In this document: piece by piece, positions 15,901-23,249 of the stretch
How the letters are laid out: every line of letters begins with the position of its first letter
Position numbering within the stretch: the first letter of the stretch is position 1
Virus record (IMG/VR): IMGVR_UViG_3300027985_001080
Coordinates: 1 to 32,259 of that record
Direction: 5' to 3' (one strand)
Origin: a virus
Length of the DNA stretch: 32,259 nucleotides
Position numbers and translations under genes: made by a program
Notes under the pieces: model-generated
Told to the model about the DNA's origin: nothing
The model's input: the letters and a program-made list of their open reading frames with translations, nothing else
Database searches by the model: none

Positions 15901-16248
15901 GGGGCGTTGGAGCCGGGGGTGAACGCCGAGCAGGTGTCGCGGATGCTGGCGTGCCGGCTATCCGGGGATTGGGCTCCACATCCGGAACGGCCAGGCTGGC
16001 GAGAGTTCGTGGCGGCGTTACTTGTGCCGGTTCCCGGGTTCGCGATGGGCCGTGCCGCCCCGTCGGTGATGGTGTCGGATGGTGCGCTGGTCGCCTCGGT
16101 GGTGCCGGTACGGATGGCGGATCCTGCACTGGTCGTGGCCGACACCGGCGTGGACCTGAATCCGGTGATGGACTATGTCGCCCGCAGGATCGGCCGGGAC
16201 GCGGCGTCGCGGATGGCGTCGCTACGAGCGCGTGTCGGCCGGGATTGA
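12901..16248 (+). CDS. Polyprotein: MuF head morphogenesis, 2H phosphoesterase and capsid protease
   Basis: The product has about 1115 residues. GTG 12901 is preferred, with AGGTGAG over the portal stop; GTG 12847 is an in-frame alternative. Domain order from that start: (1) about 1-245, MuF-like, with LIARTEVIAASNAA, WLATPDARTRETH and NCRC; (2) about 270-430, a 2H-phosphoesterase pattern with two HxT motifs, HVTVAYLG (His297) and PHMTLQY (His400), 103 residues apart; (3) about 460-540, DYF/REYWVHGKGALKIRW module ending GRWPGSKKKHS; (4) a PDQP-repeat linker; (5) about 575-720, prohead-protease-like, with probable catalytic His618 in AAHGG and Ser669 in WVSIGLDE; (6) about 757-860, KFPHHQVSADGRPGAANL module; (7) a C-terminal beta-rich region with YGYLAP and MECGHLPPGA. 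MuF and protease shape the procapsid; the role of the 2H domain is unknown. Confidence 0.82.
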   Translation: MARRIRGLNDRRRDGLIAAVEALVVRLLHLTVNAAARLIDVATSRETVSDDSLAIIPAGWTTRVDDTLLPEVATVWQETSQALLDDADAFGVDVPEQLLTPDASQFLASARNRLVGIGDDVWDTARKQLAAGVAAGEGVDELAARVAASAGLTRERAMLIARTEVIAASNAASLATASLLGEAGMVKEWLATPDARTRETHRVADGQRVPLTDQFTVGGAALMFPGDPTGPPDQVINCRCSIAYVFDQRQETVVDDTGQPIVAAAETHAGAMVALIPADTDAQRLAVDGGEPVDQLHVTVAYLGDAASCPGHIRKRIISDLEDAAAGWPPLSADGFAISVFNPPGHTSMADGKDRDTCVTLGVSGDDLEDVYDTVSEVVQDAADPDEWTLPRQHSPWAPHMTLQYTDDVTRTVDLVDRAGPVTFDRLRVTFGDDTVDIPLTGEDLADDMADVAGDAEDDTDWDAYFNAAIQEFLQNDRPLREYWVHGKGALKIRWPQKGAFKRCVRQLRKYVRDPKGLCAVYYREANGRWPGSKKKHSAASLDVLQVDEPDQPMVEPDQPDQPAPMPEDGTGIGFAPGEHWHAIMHVEGVSTGLRTYTGLTWREPPFAFHWAIQSAAHGGTPETVQVGLVTRVERHGDAIHGWGTLDLGSDDGSEYARKLAAGFARWVSIGLDESFKESDIEYMWPDGADMFDTEPEEMLITSGRIGELTAVSVPAQQEAVVEPSPELLAVFDVVTEPMTAAAVGVHKTGTTDDPWDADMMVKRLPSPMPVETARDVYAWIDESRIQDGMIPKDACKFPHHQVSADGRPGAANLVGCSRTIGALHGARGREPDIPDADRRGVYNHVAAHLRSADREVPDFTASSSPTVVVAAGHTITIPDVPPAGWFTEPDDVGVEGALTVTDGGRIYGYLAPAGIAHRSFTDRRVEVPMGNVDYSRWMGGEALVAGGGRVVAGPITMECGHLPPGASAASRVRMEHYDNTCSVVAKAAIGENRHGVWIAGALEPGVNAEQVSRMLACRLSGDWAPHPERPGWREFVAALLVPVPGFAMGRAAPSVMVSDGALVASVVPVRMADPALVVADTGVDLNPVMDYVARRIGRDAASRMASLRARVGRD

Positions 16249-16309
16249 CCGTCACCCAAACCCCACCGTCGGTGACCTACCGTGTGTGTGATGGAAGGAG
16301 TAGACGACG

Positions 16310-16390
16310 ATGTGTAACTGCGGACGACGCACCCCACCCCCGCCACCACCACCACCACCGCCGCCGCCGGCCGACCCGGACGGTAGTTGA
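16310..16390 (+). CDS. Proline-rich miniprotein (26 residues)
   Basis: ATG 16310 is preceded by GGAAGGAG (16293-16300), one of the best ribosome-binding sites in the window. The peptide starts MCNCGRR, a CxC metal- or redox-type motif, continues with a run of 12 prolines interrupted by nothing else, and ends ADPDGS. The proline run is coded by CCA then CCG blocks and could vary in length by slippage. Position between protease and major capsid genes suggests a role in head assembly or virion decoration; that is only inferred from context. Confidence 0.5.
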   Translation: MCNCGRRTPPPPPPPPPPPPADPDGS

Positions 16391-16515
16391 ACAATCCCAC
16401 CACAACCCGACTGGACTGAACGACAACACGCAGTTACCCTGACCACGATCATTGCTGTACCTGCTGGGCCGCCGGACAGCGCACGTGTCATCACGAGCGC
16501 CACGGGGGCCCACCA
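16391..16515 (+). other. Gap before the major capsid gene
   Basis: This 125-bp stretch is AC-rich and has no coding frame. TGGACT and TACCCT separated by 17 nt (about 16411-16439) could be a weak promoter for the strongly expressed capsid gene. The ribosome-binding site for GTG 16516 is GGGGG at 16504-16508. No strong hairpin was found. Confidence 0.25.
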
Positions 16516-18258
16516 GTGTCTGAGGACATCTTCCGACTGCCAGACGATCTTTCCGGCGTCAGCAACGACGAACTCGCCGAACTGCACCAGCAGGCCACCG
16601 CCGCATTCGACACCCTGTACGAGGGTGGCGCGAGCGTCGGGAACCTTGCTCGGGCGACCGAGCTGGCTGATGCGATCGAAACCATCACCGGCGAGCACAG
16701 CCGCCGCAGCCAGGCGGTTGAGCAGTTCGCCGCGCAGCGGTCCCGTGTGGATGCCCTACGCCAGCCGAAACCGTCGGACGAGCCTGCTCCGGAACCGGAT
16801 CCGGATCCGGAGCCTGAAATCGCCCCGAAGTCCGACGGGCAGCCGGCCATGGTCGCCGACGCGCGCCCCCGCACCGACGTACACGACGTCCTCAAGGACC
16901 GGCCGTCGATCAACCCGTCGTTGGCGGACGCGTCCCGAAGGGCACCAGACCCGAACGTGCCCGCCCGGCAGGAAGAACTTGTCATCACCGCCTCCTCGCC
17001 GACAGCGGGCGCACCGATCGGATCACGGTTCGCGTCGCTCCAGGATCTGACCAGGGCGGTGCAGGCGGCCGCGAAGGGCACCTCCATCTCCACCACACGA
17101 GACGCCGACCGGGACTGGCGGCTGGTGTCCCACGCCCCACTCGCATCCATCCAGAACAGCCACCCGGTCACGCTCGGCTGGGACACCCCACCGGACGCGG
17201 TCGAACGCGCATGGAAAGAACTGACCGCCAACCCGGAGCAGGTACTCACCGCCGCGGGCGGCTGGTGCGCGCCCAGCGAGATCCGCTACGACTTTTTCAA
17301 CATCGCCTGCGAATCAGGGATGATCGATCTTCCGACGATCGGTATCGAACGCGGCGGTATCCGTTACCCCGTGTCGCCGTCCCTGGCGGACGTGTTCTCC
17401 CCGGTCGTGGCACCGTTCGGCGGGGACCTGTCCAACGCCACCGTGCCGTGGCTGTGGACCGAAGGCGACGACATCCTCGCCGCCACCGGCGACCCGACCA
17501 AACCATGCATCCGGGTGCCCTGCTCCAGCTTCTCGGAGACGCGGTGGGAGGCGTACGGCATCTGCCTGACCGCCGGAAACCTCACCGACGCCGCCTACCC
17601 GGAAGCGACCACCAACTTCATGCGGCTGCTCATGTCGGCGTTCTACCGCGCCAAGAGCACCCGCTACATCAACACCATGGTCAACCTGTCCACCCTGTGT
17701 TCCCCGGCGACAGGTATCGGCGCCGGTGGGGCCGGCATGACCGCCCCGCTGCTGGGCACCGTGGAAATGGCCGCCATCGACTACCGGGCCCGCTACGGCA
17801 TGTGCGATATGGACATCCTCGAAGTGGTGCTCCCGTACTGGGCGAAAGGCGCCGTCCGTTCCGACCTGGCCAAACGAAACGGGCTCGCCCTGTTCGACGT
17901 CACCGACGACATGATCGCCAGATGGTTTGATGTGCGCCGGGTGAGGGTGCAGTTCATCTCCGACTGGCAGGTCCGCGCGTCCGGCTACCCGGGCTACTCC
18001 ACCGCGATGACCGCATGGCCCACCCAGGTCCAGTTCCTGATCTACGCGCCGGGCACGTTCGTGCTCGGCAACGGCCCCAGCCTCGACCTGGGTGTGATCC
18101 GTGACTCCACCCTCAACGCCGCCAACGACCACACGGCGGCGTGGATGGAAGAAACCCACCTGATCGCCATGTTCGGCCACCGGTCGTGCCGGTACATCGT
18201 CAACGTCTGCACCGACGGCACCACCGGCGCCGCCGACCTGACTGCGTGTGCCCCGTAA
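16516..18258 (+). CDS. Major capsid protein (HK97-fold)
   Basis: The product has 580 residues from GTG 16516. The N-terminal third (about 1-200) is helical and charged (DELAELHQQATAAFDTLYEG, HSRRSQAVEQFAAQRSRVDAL) with a Glu/Pro/Asp-repeat linker. It looks like the scaffolding delta domain that the protease removes. The shell part begins near residue 225 (LTAAGGWCAPSEIRYDFFN) and includes GIERGGIRYPVSPSLADVF, a Cys-bearing loop (TKPCIRVPCSSFSETRW), STRYINTMVN and VLPYWAKGAVRSDLAKRNG, typical of actinophage capsids. It follows the protease gene as expected. Extra cysteines may allow disulfide or metal contacts. Confidence 0.88.
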   Translation: MSEDIFRLPDDLSGVSNDELAELHQQATAAFDTLYEGGASVGNLARATELADAIETITGEHSRRSQAVEQFAAQRSRVDALRQPKPSDEPAPEPDPDPEPEIAPKSDGQPAMVADARPRTDVHDVLKDRPSINPSLADASRRAPDPNVPARQEELVITASSPTAGAPIGSRFASLQDLTRAVQAAAKGTSISTTRDADRDWRLVSHAPLASIQNSHPVTLGWDTPPDAVERAWKELTANPEQVLTAAGGWCAPSEIRYDFFNIACESGMIDLPTIGIERGGIRYPVSPSLADVFSPVVAPFGGDLSNATVPWLWTEGDDILAATGDPTKPCIRVPCSSFSETRWEAYGICLTAGNLTDAAYPEATTNFMRLLMSAFYRAKSTRYINTMVNLSTLCSPATGIGAGGAGMTAPLLGTVEMAAIDYRARYGMCDMDILEVVLPYWAKGAVRSDLAKRNGLALFDVTDDMIARWFDVRRVRVQFISDWQVRASGYPGYSTAMTAWPTQVQFLIYAPGTFVLGNGPSLDLGVIRDSTLNAANDHTAAWMEETHLIAMFGHRSCRYIVNVCTDGTTGAADLTACAP

Positions 18259-18304
18259 CCGGTGACCGATCCAACATCCGGCGACATGGGACGGAGGTGA
18301 CATC

Positions 18305-19222
18305 GTGGCAGGCCCACGCCTGTACGTGCCACCTTCGTCCTACACGCCGCTGCCCTACGGGCTGCTGTCGGTGGTGCAGGCCCGTTTCGACGAGGTCAAC
18401 CCGCACTGGCAGACCGGCATCACCTGGCAGCCGTTGTGTGGGATCGCCGCCGCCACCTACGACGAATGTTTGGCGGTCACGGGCACGGGCGCCCCACCGC
18501 CCCCGTCGTCGAAAACGGCGACGGCGACGTGGACTGCTCGGGGGGCGACACCGTTCACCGTGTACTCACAGTTCGACTGTTCCCCGGCGGTGTTCGCCGA
18601 ACAGTCGCAGCAGTTGGGTAGCGAGTCGCTGGCCCGCACCGAGGCGTGGCGGCTGGAGTACGCGTTTTGGACCGGTGTGGCCGACACCAACACGACGGTG
18701 TTCCCGCACCTGGCCGCCGACACGCAGGTCGTCGACAGTGAGGGGATCCTGTTGCAGACGGCGTCGGCGGCGGTGACTGGTGTCGTTGACGTGGTTGAAG
18801 GGCTCGCCACGGTCGAGAAGGCCCTGGCGGATTGCCTGCCCGGTGTCGGGGTGGTGCACATACCACGCCAGTTGGTGCCGGCGTTTTCCGCACAGGGGCT
18901 GCTGGTCAAATCTGGTGTGACGTTGCGTACCTGGAATGGGAACCTGGTGGCGGCTGGGGCCGGCTATCCGGGTACCGCCCCGGACGGGTCTGATCCGGCG
19001 GCGGGCACGTCGTGGATTTATGGCACCGGGCCGGTGTTCATCTACCGGTCCGACGTGCAGGTGATGCCGATCTACTCGATTGTCAACCGGTCCACCGACG
19101 ATGTGGCTGCGATCGCGGAGCGCACCTATGTGCTCGGATTCGACTGTTGTCATGTGGCCGCGCTGGTCACCACTGGTGGGGAACCGGCAGGGGAGCCGTC
19201 CAGTCCGGGGCCGGCGGCATGA
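18305..19222 (+). CDS. Virion structural protein downstream of capsid
   Basis: The product has 305 residues from GTG 18305, with GGAGG (18294-18298) 6 nt upstream. It has patterns that recur in the gene right after the capsid in actinophages: FDCSPAVFAEQSQQL, WRLEYAFWTGV, GVGVVHIPRQLVPAF, GAGYPGTAPDG, WIYGTGPVFIYRSDV and AIAERTYVLGFDCCHVAA. The function is not firmly known; a head-associated or capsid-related protein is likely from the position. There is no signal peptide or membrane segment. The stop overlaps the next ATG. Confidence 0.65.
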   Translation: MAGPRLYVPPSSYTPLPYGLLSVVQARFDEVNPHWQTGITWQPLCGIAAATYDECLAVTGTGAPPPPSSKTATATWTARGATPFTVYSQFDCSPAVFAEQSQQLGSESLARTEAWRLEYAFWTGVADTNTTVFPHLAADTQVVDSEGILLQTASAAVTGVVDVVEGLATVEKALADCLPGVGVVHIPRQLVPAFSAQGLLVKSGVTLRTWNGNLVAAGAGYPGTAPDGSDPAAGTSWIYGTGPVFIYRSDVQVMPIYSIVNRSTDDVAAIAERTYVLGFDCCHVAALVTTGGEPAGEPSSPGPAA

Positions 19223-19530
19223 TCCGGGTTTCGTGTGCCAGCTTCGAGGCGTTTCTGGCCACGTTCGCCACGCTGCGTGGTGTCGGGGTGGATGCGGTTG
19301 CGGTCGGCGCCAACGAGTTGACGGTTCCAGACGGCACCGACTTGACGCTTTTGCGGGCGCTCGACGACGGCGCCACGGTGAGCGTGCACACCGTGCTACC
19401 GGATCTGCCTGCAACCCACGTGCCGGCGCCACAACCCCCACCCCCGGCGCCGACGCCTGCACCGGCGGTGCAGGCGTCGAGTAGACCGGTGCGGCGAACC
19501 ACCCGTAAAACAAGATCCGACGGGGAGTAA
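19219..19530 (+). CDS. Small head-associated hypothetical protein
   Basis: The product has 103 residues and its ATG overlaps the previous stop (ATGA). The first 60 residues are an ordered alpha/beta segment (ASFEAFLATFATLRGVGVDAV, then VPDGTDLTLLRAL). The rest is a Pro/Ala-rich tail ending with Arg/Lys/Thr. The layout resembles small proteins found between capsid and tail genes. I do not recognise a defined family. Confidence 0.6.
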   Translation: MIRVSCASFEAFLATFATLRGVGVDAVAVGANELTVPDGTDLTLLRALDDGATVSVHTVLPDLPATHVPAPQPPPPAPTPAPAVQASSRPVRRTTRKTRSDGE

Positions 19531-19532
19531 CG

Positions 19533-20198
19533 ATGACGGTCTACACGAAGTGCTACTCCCCGATCAAGGGTCGGGTGATGCGGATCGTGCAGCTCACCGA
19601 ATGCGGTGTGCCGGTCACCGGCTCGTCGATGATCGTGCACTCCGGGTTCACGCAGGTCGTGTCGTCCGCCCAGTACGAGACCGGAGACGAACACCTGGTC
19701 AAAACCGCCGACGCGTTGCTGTGCATCAACGAGAAAGACGCCGACATCCTCAAGCGGTTCGAGCTGACGATGACGTTCTGCTACATCAACCCGGCTTTGG
19801 TGTCCAGTGTTGTGTCCCCGGCCCGGCTGTTGACCGCATCGGAGTCGCCGACCGGCACCGGGTTCGCGTTGGCTGAAGGTGCAGCGACCGGGCATTTCAG
19901 TCTGGAAGTGTGGCAGCGGGTCGCCGGGTCGGCCGGCTGCGACGCGTCCGGCGCCGCCCAGTACGTGTACAACGCGTGGCCGCACCTGTACAACGGGAAG
20001 ATCGGTGACTACACCATTGCGATCACCCCGTCCGAGTTGGAAGTGACCGCCGAATCCAAACCGGTGTCCACGTCGTGGACGATCGGTGACACGTGGCTGG
20101 GGTCTGGTGCCGTATCCGTGGTGGAAGATCACTGGTTCCAGAATTTGACCACGGCGACACCACCGACGGCCGCATGCCAGTTGCAGGATCTCACCTGA
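19533..20198 (+). CDS. Probable major tail protein
   Basis: The product has 221 residues from ATG 19533, with GGGGAG (19522-19527) upstream. The protein is beta-rich: MRIVQLTECGVPVTG and IVHSGFTQV at the start, AGFEL-like strands (DADILKRFELTMTFC), CDASGAAQYVYNAWPHLYNG, IGDYTIAITPSELEVTAESK, and an end TWLGSGAVSVVEDHW followed by TPPTAACQL. This N-to-C pattern, including the HW..TT..PP..C end, matches tail tube subunits of actinophages as I know them. It is placed before the head-tail connectors, which is unusual but known in some actinophage groups. It is followed by a strong hairpin. Confidence 0.6.
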   Translation: MTVYTKCYSPIKGRVMRIVQLTECGVPVTGSSMIVHSGFTQVVSSAQYETGDEHLVKTADALLCINEKDADILKRFELTMTFCYINPALVSSVVSPARLLTASESPTGTGFALAEGAATGHFSLEVWQRVAGSAGCDASGAAQYVYNAWPHLYNGKIGDYTIAITPSELEVTAESKPVSTSWTIGDTWLGSGAVSVVEDHWFQNLTTATPPTAACQLQDLT

Positions 20199-20217
20199 CC
20201 CCCCTTCCCGGGGTTAC

Positions 20218-20257
20218 GGGCCGCAGGCCGGGTCGACGGGGGCCCGGCCTGCGGCCC
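20218..20257 (+). terminator. Strong hairpin after the tail tube gene
   Basis: A perfect 15-bp stem (GGGCCGCAGGCCGGG paired with CCCGGCCTGCGGCCC) with a 10-nt loop lies 19 nt after the stop of the probable tail tube gene. There is no T-run. It probably ends or weakens transcription so that capsid and tube are made in excess over the genes behind it. Confidence 0.7.
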
Positions 20258-20287
20258 CGCAGCCCAAACGGAAGGAGATGACCGTAG

Positions 20288-21415
20288 ATGGGTGCGGTCG
20301 GCTACACCTCCGGTGATCCACGTAAACTCGACCGGACCGGATACAGCAAAGGTGACGTCGTCGCCGCCGACGCCACCGGTGAACTAGCCGCAGTCACCGT
20401 CGGCGCCGACACCGAGGTGTTCACCGCCGATGCTGCCGCCGCCGAAGGTGTCGACTGGGCAGCCGGTGGCGGGTCCGGGACACCGTCAGCGACGGTGGTC
20501 GCCGAAACTGCCTACGCGCAGGCGTCCACCGCCGGGACGGCAACCGCATACTCGCGCGGCGACCACACCCACGGCACCCCGGCGTTACCAACCCCGGCGG
20601 ACATCGGCGCCACACCAACCACACGGGCGATCAACACGACGTCGCCGGTGACCGGTGGCGGTGACCTGTCCGCCGACCGGACCATCGCCGTCACCGTCGG
20701 CACCACGGCCGGAACCCTCGCCGCCGGCGACGACTCGCGGATCACCGGCGCGCAGCAGCGTTCCACCCTGACCACCAAGGGTGACCTGTACGTGGCCACC
20801 GCCGCAGCGACCACCACCCGGCAGGCCGTCGGCTCCGACGGGCAGGTACTCATCGCCGACGCGGCGCAATCCACCGGGGTGGGCTGGGCGGCGGCGACCA
20901 CCCCGAACCCGGAAGCGTACCGGCTCGGCCTGGAACTGATCACCGCGTCGGTGTTCGGGTCCATGACTACTTTCTTCGCCCTCAACGCCGGTGTGCTGGT
21001 GCTGGTTTTGGTGCGCGCCACCCGCGACGCCACACTGACCACCATGGGGATCGGGTTGCAAAGCGGAGGCATCACCTCTACCGGCAACAACACCCTGGCC
21101 ATCTACTCGGAGTCCGGCACTCGGCTCGGGGAGACTGTCGACCTGTCCGCCACGTTGACCAGCGCCGGCTACCAGGAAGGCGCCCTGTCCGCATCGGTCG
21201 CCGTCACCGCCGGTGACTTCCTGTACCTGGGTGCTCTGACCCACTACGCGACGGCACCGAACGTCATCGGGTTCAGCTACGACGGTGTCGCCGACCCGGA
21301 CATCAACACCCACCGGCCGTCGATCTTCTACACCGGGCAGGCGAGTTTCCCGGCGTCGTTGACGATCGCGTCGGGAAACGCCAACACCGGCGGCTATTTT
21401 CTGACGGCGAGGTGA
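20288..21415 (+). CDS. Fibre-like virion protein
   Basis: The product has 375 residues from ATG 20288, with GGAAGGAG (20270-20277) upstream. The N-terminal half consists of short beta repeats known from phage fibres: YSKGDVVAADATGELAAV, AYSRGDHTHGTP, a GGGDLSADRTIAVTVG repeat, and TTKGDLYVATAAATTT followed by VGSDGQVLIAD. The C-terminal half (from about residue 215) looks like a compact beta sandwich (YRLGLELITA, TTMGIGLQSGG, SARLGETVDLSA-like strands) and could bind a ligand such as cell-surface sugar. It lies between tail tube and head-tail connector genes, so it may be a head or neck fibre rather than a baseplate fibre. Confidence 0.65.
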   Translation: MGAVGYTSGDPRKLDRTGYSKGDVVAADATGELAAVTVGADTEVFTADAAAAEGVDWAAGGGSGTPSATVVAETAYAQASTAGTATAYSRGDHTHGTPALPTPADIGATPTTRAINTTSPVTGGGDLSADRTIAVTVGTTAGTLAAGDDSRITGAQQRSTLTTKGDLYVATAAATTTRQAVGSDGQVLIADAAQSTGVGWAAATTPNPEAYRLGLELITASVFGSMTTFFALNAGVLVLVLVRATRDATLTTMGIGLQSGGITSTGNNTLAIYSESGTRLGETVDLSATLTSAGYQEGALSASVAVTAGDFLYLGALTHYATAPNVIGFSYDGVADPDINTHRPSIFYTGQASFPASLTIASGNANTGGYFLTAR

Positions 21416-21419
21416 CCTG

Positions 21420-22682
21420 ATGGGACGTCTACTCGGACCTGATGCCAACGCCCGACTGGTGTACATACCCGGCGGCACGTCGCTGGGTAATGCGGTCGGG
21501 CGTGTCGCGGTCGTGTACGCGGCGGCTACCGGATCGACGCTTGCGGACATTCGCACCTACGACGGCACCGACACGCCAGGGTCGGCTATTACCGGATCCC
21601 AGTTGACCGTCGATGCGGACAGCTACCTGCCGCTGTTCTGGTTCCCCGACAACGTGGACACGGTGTACGTGGAGGTTGCCGGCGGGACCAGGGTGGCGTT
21701 ACACGCCGACTACGACACCCGCATCGACCGGATTTCCGCGAATGCAAACGCGCCGCTGATCTCCACCGGGGTCACCTCGGGTGGTGACATCGCCGTCAAC
21801 GGGGTGAACACGAAGGCGATCGATATCGATCCTCTGGTCGGCTATGTCGTCGACGTGATCACGGATCCGACCACTCCGACGGTGACACGGGTGGCCACGA
21901 CCACGACCACGACGGTCGAGTTGGACGCGGTAGCGCAGACCCGCATCGTCACCTGGTGGTTGATGGATTCGACCGGTGCGGTCATCCAGCAGGCGACCCG
22001 GCCGACGAACACCCAACGACGTACCCATCTCCAGCTCGCCATAACCGGCTACGACCAATCATCCGGGACGATCTTCACAAGTAAATCGTCACTGGTCATC
22101 CACGCGCAGGCGATAGAACAACTGTATGACCTTATGTATGCGTTGGGGAATTTTTCCGTTTCAGGTTCTACACTCAGCGCAAACGGCGCCAACCTGTCGT
22201 TCGACAAGACCGTCGGTGTGGCATTCGAGCCGTCCTGGAACCACTTCTCAGGTGGCTCCTTGACGAACGATCCGCACAGTTTCACCAGCGCCGCCCAATC
22301 GCCGGTACAGTTCAGGCACCTGATTCGTACCACAGTCGTTGCGGTGCCAGCCTTGGTCACCACGTTGGATGTGGCCAATTACGACGAGAATGGGGTCTTG
22401 ACAGCGATCGGCGGTGGCATCAACCAGTCATCGACTTTCCGGGTATTCGTGGTGGCGGCGAACGACATCACAGACCAGGTCGTCGTGCAGTACGGGCAGA
22501 CAACCTACACGTCCCTCGCCGGAGCACAGGCCGCTATAAACACGGAAACTTTCGTCATCAACCCGGAGATGCGCGACAACGGTGCTCTGATCGGCTACAT
22601 ATGCGCGATCAGGTCAGCGACAGACCTCAGCGACCCGGCGCAGGCGTCGTTTCATCCGGCGGGCAAGTTTGAACGGCCGTAG
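21420..22682 (+). CDS. Fibre- or appendage-like virion protein
   Basis: The product has 420 residues from ATG 21420, close behind the previous fibre gene. The N-terminal part is an adhesin-like beta domain (VYIPGGTSLGNAVGRVAVVY, TLADIRTYDGTDTPGS). The middle contains a Thr-rich strand. The C-terminal half (FSVSGSTLSANGANLSFDKT, WNHFSGGSLTNDPHSF) ends in IGYICAIRSATDLSDPAQAS and FHPAGKF, an end I know from phage fibre and appendage proteins. DNA from about 22050 to 22560 has clearly lower GC than the N-terminal half, suggesting exchange of the distal part. Confidence 0.6.
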   Translation: MGRLLGPDANARLVYIPGGTSLGNAVGRVAVVYAAATGSTLADIRTYDGTDTPGSAITGSQLTVDADSYLPLFWFPDNVDTVYVEVAGGTRVALHADYDTRIDRISANANAPLISTGVTSGGDIAVNGVNTKAIDIDPLVGYVVDVITDPTTPTVTRVATTTTTTVELDAVAQTRIVTWWLMDSTGAVIQQATRPTNTQRRTHLQLAITGYDQSSGTIFTSKSSLVIHAQAIEQLYDLMYALGNFSVSGSTLSANGANLSFDKTVGVAFEPSWNHFSGGSLTNDPHSFTSAAQSPVQFRHLIRTTVVAVPALVTTLDVANYDENGVLTAIGGGINQSSTFRVFVVAANDITDQVVVQYGQTTYTSLAGAQAAINTETFVINPEMRDNGALIGYICAIRSATDLSDPAQASFHPAGKFERP

Positions 22683-22691
22683 GGAGATACC

Positions 22692-23234
22692 GTGGCGATT
22701 CCTGCGGGCGCAGCCGGGTTCACCAACGTCGTCGACGTCATCTCGATCGACGTCGCCGATTCGGTGCTGGCCTACCTCGTCGACTTCGGCTGCGGTGATC
22801 TGGACCGGTTCTGCCGGCTGGTGCCCGGAGACATCGCCTGGGACCAGTGTGACTGCGGCCTGTTCGCGCAGACCATCACCTCCACATACCCGTCGAACAC
22901 GTTTCCCACGTCGGCGGCCGACACCCCGTACGACGCCTGCGGGCCGCTGCTGATCGTCTACGCGGTGACGGCGGAACTGGTACGCTGCGCACCCACCGTC
23001 GACGACGAAGGAACCGCGCCGACCTGCACCGAGTTGGAAACCGCCGCCCGGACCCTTGAATGTGACCGGCAGGCGCTGCGCCTAGGTGTCGTCTGCGCGT
23101 TAACCGACCTGCGGGACACGGACCGAATCATCGAGTTCACAGTCGGCGACGCGGCGACCAGCGGACCGCAGGGCGGCTGCGTCGGGGTGTCACTGGCCTA
23201 CCGGATCGCGGTCCCCAACGTGTGCTGCGACTGA
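22692..23234 (+). CDS. Cys-rich connector-region protein (possible tail terminator)
   Basis: The product has 180 residues from GTG 22692, with GGGAG (22682-22686) upstream. It has many cysteines (DFGCGDLDRFC, DQCDCGLF, DACGPLLIVY, LVRCAPTVDDEGTAPTC) and an end GPQGGCVGVSLAYRIAVPNVC. Proteins with this pattern lie ahead of the head-tail adaptor in actinophages. The conserved LRCAPxxDDxGxxPxxxxL stretch and the closing beta strands are compatible with a tail terminator or head-closure fold; this is inference from position. Confidence 0.5.
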   Translation: MAIPAGAAGFTNVVDVISIDVADSVLAYLVDFGCGDLDRFCRLVPGDIAWDQCDCGLFAQTITSTYPSNTFPTSAADTPYDACGPLLIVYAVTAELVRCAPTVDDEGTAPTCTELETAARTLECDRQALRLGVVCALTDLRDTDRIIEFTVGDAATSGPQGGCVGVSLAYRIAVPNVCCD

Positions 23235-23249
23235 TGAGGCGAGGCCACC

